Part shown: one piece after another, positions 1-14,710 of the stretch
How the letters are laid out: each line of letters starts with the position of its first letter
How positions within the stretch are numbered: the stretch's first letter is position 1
Assembly (NCBI GenBank): GCA_036897445.1
Contig: JAYMTL010000051.1
Span: 1 to 64,000, forward strand
Direction of reading: 5' to 3'
Length of the DNA stretch: 64,000 nt
Source of the DNA: Pelargonium tetragonum
Lineage: Eukaryota > Streptophyta > Magnoliopsida > Geraniales > Geraniaceae
Translations under genes and position numbers: made by a program
The notes under the pieces: model-generated
Seen by the model: the letters and a program-made list of their open reading frames with translations, nothing else
What the model was told of the DNA's origin: nothing
The model's database searches: none

Positions 1-3000
1 TAAAGTACTTTTAAATAAGTCAGCAAAGCGAATTTCCCTAGGGAGAACTTCTCTTTGTCTAATAAACAAGAATATCAATATGAAACTGGAGTGTGCCCTA
101 AAGGGGATAAAAAATACAAAGTTTTAATCCTCTTTTTTTGACTTCACTCCTTGTTTAAGACTAAGATAAGAAGGAAGTCTAGTGCAAAAATCTCTTTTCA
201 TATTCAAAAGCGGCTCCTTTGTTAATACTTTCTTTAGAAAAACGGGAATAGCCGATATAAATTTTCTTTCTTTTTTTATTAGTACCACTAAGAAGGTCCT
301 AAGAGAGGTAACTTGCCTGTAGATATAAAATCTTCTTACTTTAAAAAGTCCTATCCTTTTAGAAGCATTTAGTGGATAAGGCCGGGTTTTTGTTTTGAGT
401 GCGGTTACTAACATTAGAAATACAGTTCTTCCTTCTCGAGGGTTTCTTTTTCTTAACCGGTAGGACACTCATCACAGCAGTATATAACTAAGCAAAACTC
501 AAAAATTCAATAATACTCCATTAATTTCGGATTAAACCCTTTGGAGGGCTCTATAGCTGTGAGTTCTTTGCTAAAAACGGGATGCTTTCTAAATAAAATA
601 ATAAAAAGAATAATAAAGACTCTACTGGGAATTTGATAAATCTCCTTGTTGAACTTTTTAATTCATCGAGAACGAGAAGTGGCAATTCTTTCATTAGCTT
701 TTGTCTAATAAGATAAGAAGTCTAGGGGTTTTCGTTTATAGTATACTTGGTATTGCCTTATATGAAGCAGTAGCTTTGTGGTGTGTAGTAAAGTAAAAAA
801 AGGAGATACAAATAATTAGGACCTTAGAAAGTTCTATTCAGAAGAAAATACAGTAGAGTAAACAGAACCTTTACTTAGTAGTATTAGTTTAGTTGAGTTA
901 CTTTGCGGGACTGCCCCAGACTGTGAGAACCGCCTTATAGTAGACTTTTAGTTTATTAATGATATTGGATTTTGTATATTTCATGAAAAGGGTTTTAATA
1001 AAAAAGTCTTGCTTGAATCTTTGATGAAACCCCTTATATCTTTTTTGATTCAGGTAATTACAGAATAAGTAGGAACTGTAAGTAACTTAGTCATATAAAA
1101 ATTTATTAAAGCTTGTGTACAATTACTACGGAGCAATCCATAATAATTAATCATTCTCTCCCCTATGAAAGTACTTTATTGCAAACTCCTACTTAGCCAC
1201 CAAATTTCTATATAATTAGAGCTTCATTATTGGCCCTACTCAAAGCACTAAAAAGTACAGGTTATAGTTACGGATTCTTTGTATTGTAGGCTTTTGTTTG
1301 TACTTATACCCCTAAAGCTAAAGGGTATTTCCGACCATGAGTTAAGGGTGACATGAAAGGGGTTCTTAACTGCGAGCCTATTTCTTTTCTTACACAACAA
1401 AAAAAGAAAGATTAAACCTGTGTTAAAGCTTTGAGGATTCCGTAGTCTAAGGGAACCCCTGAGTAGGACTGGGAAAAGCGTTGCAGTAATTAAAGGAAAT
1501 GTCAAAAATCCCTAAATATTTTGGCTCCAATATCAGGTAAACGTGAACATAATAAAGGGGAAGCAGTAGGATGCTTTGGAAGATCAGATTTCAATTCAGA
1601 ACTAACAACTTACCTTAATTTATTGTACTCTATTTTTAATGCTGCAACTGCAAAGAGTATCCCAAAAGTGAGTAAGCTTCGCACCTTAAAAACCCCTTTA
1701 ATTGTTAAGTACGATTGCCCTTGACTGACAAAACATGGGAGAAGTTTTCCCTTAAGCCCTCGACTTGCCCTCTTAAATTCTCCTTAGGATCCCGCTTTAA
1801 GGACTGCTCCATTATAAAACCTTAATACAAAGGGGGTAGGTATTTCCAAGTTAGATTTGAAGGAAGTGCTCTAGATAATGGGATAAGGGGTTCCTTATTT
1901 CTAAGGCAAACTAAAAGGAAGTTACCATAAGTAAGTTCTTTATTCATTCGATTTAATCTTTTTTTTTAGTGTAGGCTTTTAAGGAAATTTGATCTCTCTT
2001 TTCTTTTATTTATTTTATAGGAATGCGCTTGTACTTTTCACTGCTACGCGGAGTACATGGGAGAGCCCTAGAGAAAAACGAATAAGTTATAATATGCATT
2101 TGTTACCAGGGTAGCTCCTTGTAAGAACCCATATCTTTAGATCTTTTGTTATGTAGTATTTAGCCATAACTTTAATCTCTTCAAAAAAGGTAGCCCCATA
2201 GTCAACTTCTTTTTTACATTTAACTTTACAGTAGCTTGACTTGATTAGAGCGTCTAGTTATATCGTAAGCTTCTTAGGTTCAAACAGAGTATTAGATTAC
2301 AATGGAAAGTCAAAATAGTTCCTAAAAAGATTATGAGTTTTTTAGCTTATTGTATAGTAGTACAAAAAGCCGCGTATCCCTAGGGGATTCCACTTAACAA
2401 CTGAGTCAAGACAGAATCTAAGCTCGCCTTAAAGTGTCCTTTTAGAATTTTGTTTGCACAAAGCAAAGCCTGTATACCTATTTAAAAAAGTACGAAAACT
2501 AAAACCCCTCTTTTTGAACGAGCAAGACCCTTTAAGAAAGAGGATCTTTACCAAATTCTCGTGTAACCCGTGACAGGGAGAATCTTTTGCTATCTTGTGA
2601 GATTGCGAATTTACCTCATTTTACAGAGTATAATTAAAAAAAGGAACTGGAAAGCTTGCTTGATTACACTGTTGTTTATAATTTTATAAAGGGGTATCCC
2701 GTTTAACTTTTAAAATGAAAGTATCCTAAAATAAAAATTTCAGAAGGAAAGGAAGCAATCTCTAAAAGAACTTTTCTTTTGCATAGGAAACCTTTTTTAT
2801 AAAAATAAGGGATAGCACTTCAAAACTTTTTAGGATGCGCGCACCTTTTTAGCAAAAATGAATATAAAAAACCTCCCCAAATTTCTATCCCGTTACGGGT
2901 TAAAGTCTCAGTTTTCACTTTGGGCCCTACTTAGATATCCCAGCGAGTCTGTTTGTAGAATCTAATCAACAGCGAAATCTTACGCATTAGTGCCTGTAGA

Positions 3001-3780
3001 CTTTTAAAGCTATATGTCTAGATTTAGCTTTTTTCAGCAGGATCTTGTAGGGAAATACCCGGCCAAAGGTTTATCCGGGCATAGTTTGAGGGGGCTGTAG
3101 CTTTTTTTATTATGTTATGAACTCAAAAGCTCACCCTTTCTATTTAGGATTTTAGAAGCTTGACAAAACGAAAGTAATAGAGACTTTCTGAGATCCAGTA
3201 AAAAAGACTCGAAACACTAAAGTGAAAGGTCTTATAGACGTATAAACTAGGGCGTTAAACTTCTAACCAGGAATGCGAATGTCTATAGAAAGTAAGATCC
3301 ACAGGCTAACCCAATTCTTCTGTGCTATGCTAAGCCCGAATATTTCGGTAACTCATGGAACGTAATTTTAATGGAAAATAAAGATCAAACGCTTAAAGGG
3401 GAGATTTCTATCCTGCTCGAGAGACACGAATGCCCTTATGCTCTTGTAAACCCTGTTAAAAGGAAAAAGAAGACGACTAAAAAAGGCACCTCATAAAGCT
3501 AATATAAGTGGGACTTTTTGCAATTAAAAACCCTTAGCATGCATATTTATTAAGTAAGGGAGACTTTATCTTCTAATACTAAAAATGGCAGGCGAGCTAT
3601 AACTCCGTGCAGGATGCTTACTAAAGGGAAAGACCTATACCAAGTTACTTCGTTGTTATACTGGAGCATTTTAATTCGAGTTCAAAACCTAAAAAAAGCC
3701 TTCCAATTCTGATTATGATGTGCGTTAAGAATTGCCCCTCAATACTTTTTAAAACTAAAGTAAGGTTTTTCCTTCAAGTA
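1..3780. other. Gene-free background, first block
   Basis: I see no gene, RNA or ordered repeat here. The longest open frame (124-468, minus strand, 114 codons) is rich in K, R, L and F, which AT-rich random DNA would encode, and has no motif. A second frame at 1248-1505 (minus, 85 codons) is equally featureless. Short purine-to-pyrimidine words such as the GGAGGGCTC near 543 recur every few tens of bases, with no fixed spacing that I could find. Confidence 0.6.
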
Positions 3781-4090
3781 TAAGGGCATTAAGGAATAAA
3801 AGAACAACTAAAAGCTAAATAGAGGTCTGCTGATTCAGGCGAAGCTAGGAAAGTACAGGAAGTAGGCCTTAAGAGGAAGAAACAAGGTATGATCTCTAAG
3901 AAAAGTCTAGCTAAGGGTTTACTACAGGCTTTCAGGAAGAGTTAAGTCTGTTTTTGCTGGTATTGATCTGTTGTTGCTAGTCCTAAATGAACAAGGAAAG
4001 AAACAAGTTTAAAGAATTTTTAGTAAGAGGGAGCAAATGGAAAAAGCAGGTGGAGGGACCCTCGATTATAGGAGTGAGTGTTTCCTATGG
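3781..4090 (+). repeat. Purine-rich repeat island A
   Basis: The texture changes from the flanks. The plus strand becomes purine-rich, with words such as AAGCTAGGAA (3842-3851), and CAGG is retained. AAAAAGCAGGTGG at 4041-4053 resembles GAAAGCAGGTGGG at 60802-60814 in island F, and the AAGCTAGGAA word also has a near match just before that site (60793-60800). These short matches alone could be chance in 64 kb. Their falling in two regions of the same odd texture is what suggests a shared repeat family. No protein family is readable and the edges are approximate. I think it is a decayed transposable-element fragment of unknown class. Confidence 0.35.
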
Positions 4091-7000
4091 GAAATTTTAG
4101 TTAAATTCAAGGATTTCTAATACAAAAAAATTCTCTCTATTTTATAGGAAGTAATCTTAAATATATTAGGCAATTCCTTTTCGAAAAGGGTCTTCTACAA
4201 AACTAAGTGGGCTCCGGGAGTTCCCTACCTTACTTCCATGCTTTGTATTATAGTATATTCCTATGTTATGTAAAGTTAACGTCTTCTTGTAGAGCACTTC
4301 TCGAATTACCGGCGCGCTTTTTGAAAAAAGTTTTTGCTACTCCGTGTGTCGAGAAACTTCACCAGTATAAACCCACTTGGCTGTGTATTCCGTTCAAAGG
4401 GTATCTTTAATTTCAAATTGAGGAGTAACCCGGAATTCTATTTATTTTTACTGCGTATAGCCTATTTTTTGAATCTATAGGAAAGCTTTTTCGGGGCAAT
4501 GACAAGGAATCCAACTACGTGACAATAAGAGAGTCCCTTGTCTTAGGCGCCTAAGAGTCTCGTTAATTAATATATCTAGTCCAAAAAGGAATATGAGCAC
4601 GATCAGAGAAAGAGTTTACTCTTATGCACATTAAAAAGTTCCTGGATGCCCAGGTTGCCTATGCACTTTATATTGCGGACGCTTAAACTCGTGAAGGCTC
4701 TCCGCTACTAAACCCTTTGACTTTACTCTAGAAATAGACTTGTAAGTAAGCCGTATAAACCAATTAAATTTTGCACTGAAGGGCCGCTACTAGCTCGAAA
4801 AAAAAAGTAACTAAGTAGATCTGAAACTACGTAAAATTTTTAAACATGTAAAGTTCCTGCCAGGAGCTTAAACTAGTTATTTCTTATTTTTATAAAGTGC
4901 TGTCCCCAAAATCTACCCCTATAATAATTAAGTTTCAAATTCTATGATTATAAGGAACTCCGGTATCTTAGGCTTAGTAGTGGGTTAAATTTGATAGTGT
5001 TCTTCATCAAGGCTTACCTAACTCGGCTACCCCTCCTCGTTGTATTTTCGAACTCCTTGCTCTGCTTATCTGATATAATGTGTTTATTTCTCAAGCTCAA
5101 GGAAACTCAAATTTCTAAAGCAACTTTCCTACACTTTACGGGAACCCCTTTTTATGGATTCCTCTATTCTTTTCTTTTTCTGAAGGATAACTAATCCGTT
5201 TCGACCCTAATTTTATATCCGGAGAATCTTTTGTCGAAGACTAAAAGCTCCCACTTTACTTTATATTGCTTTTATATCTAAATCTCTCAAAAAAATAGCT
5301 GGGATACCTTGTTCTAGTAGTATATTACTTTATTCTAAAACTTATAAGGTTCTCTTGCTATAGGTCTGAGTTAACCTGTACAGATAAGTACTGCCCGGTA
5401 TTGAGCAAACTTTCATAAGTCTAAAAGGAAGAAACAGGTTCTACTTTAATTAATTGACACGTTTATAGTATAAAGCTTTTGTTGGTAGCCCAAGGGAAAC
5501 TTTTTAAGAGATTTTATCCGTAAGTAAGGGGTTGCTCAGGGGGGGTATTACTAAACTTTATTGTTACAAGTTTTTACTTATCTTTATTTAGGGGTTTAAT
5601 AAAGAGTAGGATTTTCCTTAATAAAGTATTCAGTGTTCGGTAATTTATTGAAATTCCTTGCACCTAAAGATTTTGCGTAGTATTTTGTTGCTTTTTTTAG
5701 TCAAAAGTGCAGAGTAGAAAGTTATAACTGAATTTTTCTAGAAGGATATATACTGTGCTTTCCCCTCTCTTACCATAAAAACGAGCACTAGCGGGACCCT
5801 TTTTTTGCCGACCATACAGCACTCATTTTTATGCCCGTTCAAGTCGATAATAAAGGAAAGCTAGGGATTCCAACAAGGTATAAAGCAAGATTAAGTATAA
5901 AATAAATCGTGAAAGGGACTGCTCATAGAATAATTAATTATCCCAAGGTACTTAAGTGGAATTAGCTTGACTTTTTGTTTAGATTAATAGGAGCCTTGCA
6001 CTGGGATTCTCTTGTGTTTAAAAAACTTAAGGGAACACTAATTCAAGTTTAGGAAGTGAAAGTGGAGTACCCCTTTTGCTGGTAAACCTAAGGGTTCAAA
6101 TCCGTTCAGACTGACATTTTTGTTTCGATTTTGTCTTTTTATAGAGTAGCCTGCATTACTCGAGCAAACGATACCTCATAAATTGCATAAAAGCCTTAGG
6201 TGGCAAAAGAAAGGGCTCCCTTTATTTCTATATCTACTGACGTAAAAACTTGCCCCTATTGTGCCAGCATGATTTCACAAACAATAGGACTTAACCAAAG
6301 TATAAAATTACCCATCAAGTTTTGGAAATAGAACATAGAAAAGGAAGCGTTGGCTTAAAGGGCAATTGTACCTTCAAAGAGCTTTTTGCGGGCTTAGAGT
6401 GTAGGGATTTCTTAGCTATTCTTAATTTATAGAAGTGTAACGCAGCTTGGGTTTGTTTCTGGAAGGGCAAACCTAGTTTAGTAGAAAGATTTTTGTCGAA
6501 ATCCCTTAGAGAGTTTATTTCGTAGTTCTAAGACCGGGTATATCCTGACGTGTTTATAGCTCTGTTGGAAAAAATAAGAGTTCTTCCGTACAATATATTC
6601 CGGGTTTCTTTAAGGGGGAAGCCCGAGGTGAGGTGTTGCCTATTCTCGTGTAATTATAGGTTATTTCACTACCCCTAATCGGCAAGCAAAAGTAAGGGCG
6701 CTTTGTACTTTACTCTTTCTTAACCTCCCTGCACTCGTAGGATATGATACTAAAAGGGTTTAGTTCAAGTCAGTAGTGTAGCTATAAATTTTCAAACCCC
6801 ACCCCACTTCAAACTTTCCAAGCAAAGGGGCCTTTTTCAAAGGGCATGGGTAAGCTGATAATAAGTCAAGTAGCGCAAAGGCAAATAAAATACTAAAAAA
6901 ATTCCTCTTAAGAGCTGCACCGCAGAAGACTTATAATTTACAACTAAATAGATAGCAGGTCCTTAAATATCAAGAAAACCCGGCTTGTTTAAATAAAAAG

Positions 7001-10000
7001 GTTAAAACCCGCTCGAAGTTTTAAAAATTAGTTTCATTTTATCCTTAATAGTAGTTTTTACTACCTGAATAAACTAAGAGATCTCCTATTATAAGTTTGG
7101 CTTTTAAGAGAAATTCCTATGCTATTGACAACTGTCTCTAGGGTAAGACTTTCGGGTTACTTGTCATCGTAATTTTTATCCGGTTTAGTCTTTTGAACTA
7201 GCAATTACTAAGCTTCGTTTAGTAAAAAGCGCACCTTAAATTAGAAATTTAACTTATAAAGTCAAAACTTACTCAACTTTTGTTAAAGCAAAATCATAAT
7301 CCACGGGTTCTAATTGTACGCTTACTTAATACTAAATACTGGTTTCTATTTTATATGGAGAACTTCAAAAGCAGAGTCAATAGAACACAACCGGCTTGGG
7401 TCTTACTCCAAGCTTTAGTTTCAAAACAACTGAGTTTGTTGCTTAGGGGATAGACAGAACCCACTTTTCATTAGGAGTTCTCTTAAAAATAAAAAGTTGA
7501 AGTTTCTCTAGACTAGATATATCAGAAGTCACTTATTTGCGCAAACTTGGTTTAGAAAAAGGGTACTGTTTCAGAAATAAGGTAAGGGCTTATCCCGGAT
7601 TATCAATAAGTAATAAAGCGTTTTTAATCCCTTAATTCATAAAGGAGCTGGTTCTATAGCTAATTTGAGTTATTCCGAATCTTTATCTATAAATTTGACA
7701 TTTTAGGGTTCCTTTAGTACTTTTGGGATCTAAGAAAAAGACTATTATCCGTATGCTGATGAAAGTCGAGACATATATATTAACTATTTTAGATATTAGC
7801 TGCCAAAACCCCTTTATTACAGATTTAGCTCTGTAAATGAATTTATAAGAACTAAGCCCTTGCTTTATACTCTAGCTTAAAATTGCCTTCGCTTCTTAGT
7901 TTTCCTTTTATATGGATTTTCTAATTAGCAAATAAAGGCACTGCATATACTGAATTGAAAAAATTTTTGGGGTATTGCTTTAGATGGATTTCTTTCTTAT
8001 ACTCAAATTTGTTTTTAAGAAAATTGGGGATCCAGGACCCTTTTTCAATAGGCAAAAAGCATTAAAGCGGGATTCCTATATTTTGTGTCGGTGTATAGCA
8101 AGATTTAGAAAAAAGGCAGAAAGCTCGGGTGATACCCTTACTCTTGCCCTGTAATAAAAGAATACACGACTTATCATTTATCTTTCTTTAAAGCTCAGAA
8201 GCAGGAAACGTAGCCACTATCTTTCTCTACAAGATTTAATCCTTTAGGAAGTCTTATTGAAAATAAAGATTTTTCAGGGTTTCTCCTAAGTAAGTTAAGA
8301 GTAAGCTAAAAATTCTTCGTATCAATAAACAGAGTCCTCTTTTTTCCTATAAAGTGTATTTCCTATGTACGAAATCGGGAGGAATACAAAGAAATTTCAT
8401 TTTTTAAGCAAAAGAAAACCTTGAGAAGAGGAAAATACCGGGAAAAGTCGAAAGAAAAGCTTAAACTCCCTCTTTTACTTCATTTTTTTGAAGTGTTGTC
8501 TTTTGAAAGAGGAAGCGGGTATCTTAAGTATAGATAAAATAGAAGCTTCTTTTACATCCCATAGCCCATAGATGGGTAGCTTTAGCTTTTATAAAAGTTT
8601 AAAGGGGTTACTTTGGCACGAACCCCTTGGCGCGGTGTAACCACAAGCTCTTGCCTCAGTCCGGAAGTAAAGGGGTAATAAAAATACCAAGGGTCGGAGT
8701 AAGGCGACGCTTTTCAGTTCTATAAATACCTGAGGAGGAGTTATAAAATAAATAGAATTGAACAAGCTTATTTTAGTAAAGAAGAAGTATAAAACAATTA
8801 CACTTTCTAATATTAAAAAGGGAGTTTCTTTTTCTTACCTTTAAGGACGAGCATCCTCGGCGAAATAATTATAATTAATAAGGAACCTAGAGCAATTAGC
8901 TTTCTTCAGTATTCCTTCTTAAAAGGGATCCTGCTTATTAAACCCTCTAACTCAGAGCTTAAAGATATTTCCGAGTTAGGCTCCTCCCGCTTACATCTTG
9001 TTTTCTATAGGATGTATTCCCCTTGGAGAGTGGGCGTTTAAGAAGTTTTCTCTAAAAATATGCCCATTAAATTAAGTTTTTCCAGGTCGGAGGCCTGTGC
9101 TATTTTATAAAATATCAAGCTTTTGGCATCTAGAAGTATCTAGACTTCAAATAGGAAAGGCGCAGGAACAAAAAAAGATCCTGGCGAGTTTGAAACCCAC
9201 CTATTAGTCAGTCCTACAACTGATAAGGCGTGGACTCGTATACGACTAAGCTATAGGTGTCCTTATTTGGTTGGTATAATTAACCGGATCTAAGGAACTA
9301 AACGAGTTAAGTAATTAGAAAATATAACATAAAGGGAATACTTAAAAGAATTGAGTTTCTATTTCCTATTTAACTTTGTTACCTTATATTCTAAACTGGG
9401 ATTAAATAAAAACCCAGCTTGGCGCTTTTACTAACTACCGCCCTCGGGTACCCCCCCTTTTTTCTTACCATGGAGCTTCCTTACTCTGTCAAATTTCGCA
9501 AGTACAAAATACGAAGAAGTTAAAACTTATTCTAAAAGAGTCTCGGTTTCACTCGAGTAAGAATTTCCTGGTATCTCTTAGCCAGTCATTTTCAACAAGA
9601 TCTTTTCGAGAATCTAAAATGACTACGAAAGACCTTTTCAACTCCCATTTTTATCAGAGCAGAGCTCTCCTAAAAGAGTTCCTATATTCTTATGAAAAAT
9701 TGATTCTGTAACCCACTCAAAAAAGCTCGAAAAGAACTGGGGAATGCCAGTTAAGTAAAAAGCGATGGTTCACTAGGTTTCCTTTGTATAAAGATTTAGT
9801 TCTATTATAGTGCACTGGGTTGAGTATCGCTAATTCTATTACTGAAGAGCCGCTTAGTACCAAACCAAATCTCGTACATGGGATAGGTCTAGCGCAACAC
9901 TAAAAAAGGAAAGTGTTGGCTTTTTACAGTAAAAAATCTCTTGAGGGCCTTGTTTTATTATCGTTCTAATCTTTTTAATTCAAAAGGGCTATACTTGTTA

Positions 10001-10530
10001 TACTTACTTTATTTTGCTATATAGTCTTTTAATTCTACCACCCTTTAATTCAAAAAGGAAGCTTTGGCATATGCTCCCTCTTTTTCCAAGAAAATCTTCC
10101 CTGTTTATACTACTATCTTACAAAGGAATTCCCTTATAAACAATATGATACGTAGTTAGGAAAAAGACTAAGCCAAAAAGCAAGGAAGAAATTTCTATCT
10201 GTAAAAGCTGCCCGGACTGCCTAAATTCCTACTATATGGGGCAAGGCTTGAAAGGGAAGTCCTTCCGTATTCGCGGTAGTATAAAAAAGGTAAAGAAAAA
10301 CTCTCTATTCAGATTCAGCTAGACACAGTCCTATTTACACAGGGGTACTTTACATCTAAGGGCTCCTACAAACAAAGGCTGATTGAGTTTCGAGGGTAGG
10401 ACTTAGAGTACTTTATAGTATAGATATTTAGTTTTTAGGGCTAGTCTTTACGGGGGAGCTCCCGGGTCTTACAATAAGAGAGTTGCACTAATGCTGCCAG
10501 TGAAACATAAACTCTTGAATTGTTGAAATA
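4091..10530. other. Gene-free background, second block
   Basis: No gene is supported. Open frames of 67 codons at 4207-4410 and 4991-5194 are chance-sized and hydrophobic from T-rich codons. A tRNA T-arm-like word (GGGTTCAAATCC) lies near 6104 but lacks an anticodon arm and acceptor partner. A tRNA-like stretch at 9181-9262 on the minus strand is discussed with the rejected items. A run of mostly purines spans about 8400-8460. Confidence 0.55.
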
Positions 10531-10539
10531 GCCCTCTAG

Positions 10540-10561
10540 TATACTCGGTATATACTCGGTA
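10540..10561. repeat. Perfect 2 x 11 bp tandem duplication
   Basis: The unit TATACTCGGTA occurs twice with no gap and no mismatch. An exact 2 x 11 tandem is not expected by chance in 64 kb of this composition (my rough estimate is well below one). It is therefore probably a recent slippage duplication, younger than the mutation that decayed the surrounding DNA. It carries a CpG in each copy. Confidence 0.8.
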
Positions 10562-13500
10562 ATAGAATTCTATAAAATATAGAACTGCAGTGTTTAAACC
10601 TTTTTTGATACAGGATAAAGGCCCCCTTTCTTTTTATTTTAGACCTATTATCTATGACACATAGTTTACCACGTGTATAAGCAGTGTAATACCATTCTTT
10701 TAAGTTTGCTAGGTCTCTCTCCACCCGAACTCCTAAAGCTTTTTTTGCTAAGCGGATTTGAAAAGGAAATCCCTTATCTTTATACCCGCGCTCTACCGCA
10801 GTTAGGTATCCCGTTGCTGACATTCCACCTGCAGGACCTGCTTTATATGTCCTATAGGAAAAGTGATTTTCTTTTTTGTAGTCAATGTCCTTTTCATGCT
10901 TTTGTTTCATAAGACATATATTTCTTTTTAAAGCCTATCCCTGCGAATTTCAACCCACTTCAACGGAGGCTCCTTACCTTTAGTTCTGTAACAAAATTAT
11001 CTCAAAATCTTACTGATTAATAACCTCAGTATTCTCATAGGGCAGGGCCGGTAAAGTGCAGTCTACAAAATTGTAATAGCCTGGAAAACCAAGGTAAACG
11101 AGCAACTTGGGGCTTTATTCCCTTTTTAGTATATTATATAAATAGGATTCAGCATCCCAACTTCCTTTAATGTTGTATACCCTATGCCTTTTACGGTAGT
11201 AAGCATATCTGGGTACGCTCAGGACTCTTCTGTAAAAGCTAACCCAAGCCAGCCCCTTTTTATGAATCGCAAATTACTTGGTTTAAGTTAAGGAACCTCT
11301 AAAAGCGCTAACACCGCACCTCAGTAGAGATATTAAATACACCCTTCCAAAAGGCAGCCCGTTTTAGGCTATAGAGTTTACAGGAAAGGGCTTAAGTTAC
11401 AAGTACCCTCTATAGCAGGAAAATCTCTTGATATTAACAAAGAGTCCAAGAAGCGCATAGTTATATCATGTAAAGTTTTCCTTAAAATTCGGCGCCTCTC
11501 CTACCACTATGAAAAAGCGAAGCAACAGAGCTAGCTGACTTTTATATATAGACAGGTATACCTTTTTGATTGGAATGGAAATGCTCCATATAGTGCATCC
11601 CTAGGATTCTCAAACAGCAACTCTAAAATAGCGAAATTCTAACCTTACACAAAACTAAAATTTCTTACTTTTGTCCTGAACTAAGATAGATAACCCATAT
11701 TGATTTTTAGAAACGCCTACGTATATATGTTAAGGAAATACGCTAAATAATCAAGAAGTGTGGCTGGTATATAGGCTTTCTTAGAATTTCAATTGAAATA
11801 AGGACATAAAAGGGAGCCCGGATATCCCTTTAGCGAGAGCTCCTTAGGCCTGTATTACTGATAAAAGTAACCAAATTTCCTTGTAAAAAAAATTCTATCT
11901 TACTATCAGATAGTAAAACCCCCTGTGTCGCTTTGGCAATTGTGTAGGAAAGCTTTAGTAGTCTCCTACAAAAGAAAAGGGGAGAGCTGAGTATAGCTAA
12001 GTTTTTAAAGTTTATAGAAAATGCAATACGGTTCTTAAGAGGCTCGAATGCGCCAATTATTCGCACTTGGAGAAACCCCTCGGCTTGTATAACTCGTGCA
12101 AAGCTTTTAATTAAATATTAAGATGAGCTCTTTTAAAACTCCTACGCTTATCTCGATTTTGCTTTGGTTCAAATTATGTTTCTTAAAAAATTCTCATTTT
12201 GAGCATTGCTATATACTACTGCAACTTTGTTGGGTACTTTACGGAGTTTTATACTTAGTTCTGGAGTGTCCCTTATTTTTTGGAGGAATAAAGTAAAAAG
12301 AAATGGGTCTACTAAAAGGCAACGCTTAACCGCTAAGATAAGTATTTAAATAACTAGGGCAAAAACAACCTTGGAATTGGGTCGGGTTTGTATTTGACCT
12401 TTAGCTGTTTGGATAGATAAAGAAATTCGCACTAAAGTCAGGCATTCCCCCCCTTAGAAATTTTTTATGCATTATAGATATGCAGCAGGAAATTCCCTAA
12501 ATACTATAATCAGAACTCCTAAATATTTTAAATGCATACTCTATTTACCGAGAAGTAGATGGAGGCTCTGGTTTAGGAACGACCTAGAGCTTTATCTAGG
12601 AACTTAAAACCTGTACATAAACTTCGAGAGAGCTTTATAGCCGTAGAAAAGTCTAAATATTCCCAATTGCATTTCTAACTCACTCAAACTGGACGCGGGG
12701 TTTACGGGTTTGCTAGTCTTTTTTACTTACTTGAATTCTATAAGGGTTAATACTCCAGAGTAAGGTATATAGTGATACAAAACGGGAACTTAAGTGGAGA
12801 TATAGGCTAAGACTTCAATAAAAAAGGGCTTAGAAAGCAATCCCCTTTTTTACAGCCGGTGCACAACCCAAAAAGAATTTTTAATTTATAGTAAAATAAG
12901 AAGAGTCTACCAAAAAAAGGAATATTTAAGACCTGTTCTCATCCGGGGAAACTCATAATCTGAATTTAAAAAAGGCTCCTTTATCTCATAAATTTAAGGA
13001 ACTGCACTAAATATTGATAAATAAAAACTATAAAAGCTTCATTACATGGAATGGAGGGGTTTTGCAATATTTTAAATTCAGGGCAATATCCACGAAGTAG
13101 AAACCCTTTGCTTTGTTTATACTTATATTATTATTCGCTTATAAGAGCGGGGTAGTCCTGCGTCTCGACCATGCGAAGTCTCGGAGAGCTTAGGTTAGAT
13201 AAGTCCTCCATTATTTTACAATAGACTCCTATTTTACTTAGGTACTCTTTAAATATACCTAGATTAAGTGATTTTCTCTTATATTTCAAAAGCTTTCCAC
13301 AGGTTTTAGAGAATACATTATATTCGTTATCAAAGTATCAAAGGAGGAGACGCCAACACCTTAATTTTGGCTGCACAACCAGAAGTTGTAGCACTAAGTT
13401 TATTTATATACGCAGCATTTTTAACCCTTATACCTCTTCTAGAGGATATTCCATTAAGATAAACGGCGAAGCTAAAGAGAAGTCCCTTAAAGGATAGTAA

Positions 13501-14689
13501 CACATTCAAGCAAAAAGGGGCTGCCTTGAGTACCCCTTCTCAGGCAGGAATGTAACAATTATATGATTGTCTAATTTCTTTTTTTAGGTTTATTCCTCTA
13601 TTTTCCTATAAATCACTATACAGTGGATTTTTGATCTTTATTTAACTAATAAATAAAGTCTTTGGCTGTTTCTTAACCGGGATTTTTCTCTTGTTTCAGT
13701 TCTCGCTGGTAATATTGAGTGAGGGTATCTAGCGAGCTTCTTATTTAAGGATTTAGTGATAACTCATCCTAAAGTTATTAATCCCGCGGATCCCCGCAAT
13801 TTCCTGAAGAATTTATCCTTGTGCAGATGTATGCGAAACTTTTAATATAGAGAGCTCCTGCGGGTCCGTTTGTTATTTTACAAACAAAAGTTATAAGCCA
13901 GAACCCCTAATTACTCTAATGTAGCTTTATTTCCTTTATCCGAGCGGGACTTGACTTAAACCCCTAGCTTTTTCAGCAGTGGCAAACCCTTCCTATTTCT
14001 AAAGCACCCTTACTTATAAACAGGGTTTCAGTCTTTAGTTCGAACATTCAGTCAATTTAGTGTGTAGATCAAGAATCTTTATACCTTGAAAAATGAACCT
14101 CATTATCTTGTGAGTTAGAGTTTGGAGCCCCCTTTTTTATTTTGATTATATCAAGGAGAAGTTCATTGCTAAATGTAATTATAGTCGTTGGTATCTTAAA
14201 TAAAGGGGTAAAATTGAATAGGTTTTCTAAGCGGAGCCCGCTGTGTCGAAAAGTTTCTGTTATACTTTTAGTTGATATACTCTTTTTAAAAGCCCTGCTC
14301 TTATCAAATGCAGCTTTCTCAGTCCAAGGTCAAAAGAATACTATTCTATTCCTAACTTTGGAGATACTTAATAGGACTCACCCGAAATACTTACATATTC
14401 CAGAAGGATCCGTGCCCAAAACCCTGTCTCTGTAAGCTAATATTAAATATCTTTATTCTATCTAAGCAAAATGCCTCCTCGTTATGTATAGTAGGATTGC
14501 CTAATTAGTACATTGAATCCTTTCATTTTACTTAGTACTTCGCTTTCTTTTAAAAGGGTTTCCTATGCTATGCCTTTTCCGTGTTGTATTCCTTGTTATT
14601 CTTATTATTTGGGTTTAGAATAAGATTCAATTTTATTATAAAATAAAAATTTTAATCCTGCAATTCCGAGCAGATAACTTTTACAAAAA

Positions 14690-14710
14690 GCTTTTAGCTG
14701 GCTAAAAAGC
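14690..14710. other. Short AT/GC hairpin
   Basis: GCTTTTAGC is followed two bases later by GCTAAAAAGC, which is its reverse complement apart from one extra A. The structure would be a 6 to 9 bp stem with a very small loop. Hairpins of this size are expected several times by chance here. There is no gene upstream for which it could act as a terminator. Confidence 0.4.

Noticed and set aside
9181-9262. tRNA-like stretch on the minus strand, with an A-box-like TAGCTTAGTCG and a foldable T-arm (loop TTTCAAA)
   Set aside because: No anticodon stem forms, and the 5' GGACACC has no partner at the 3' end. At best it is a remnant.
10536-10910. Longest open frame, 124 codons on the minus strand, overlapping a 79-codon frame on the plus strand (10673-10912)
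   Set aside because: Its length equals the chance maximum for this composition. No domain, signal or motif is visible, and there is no gene neighbourhood. A database search and transcript data would be decisive.
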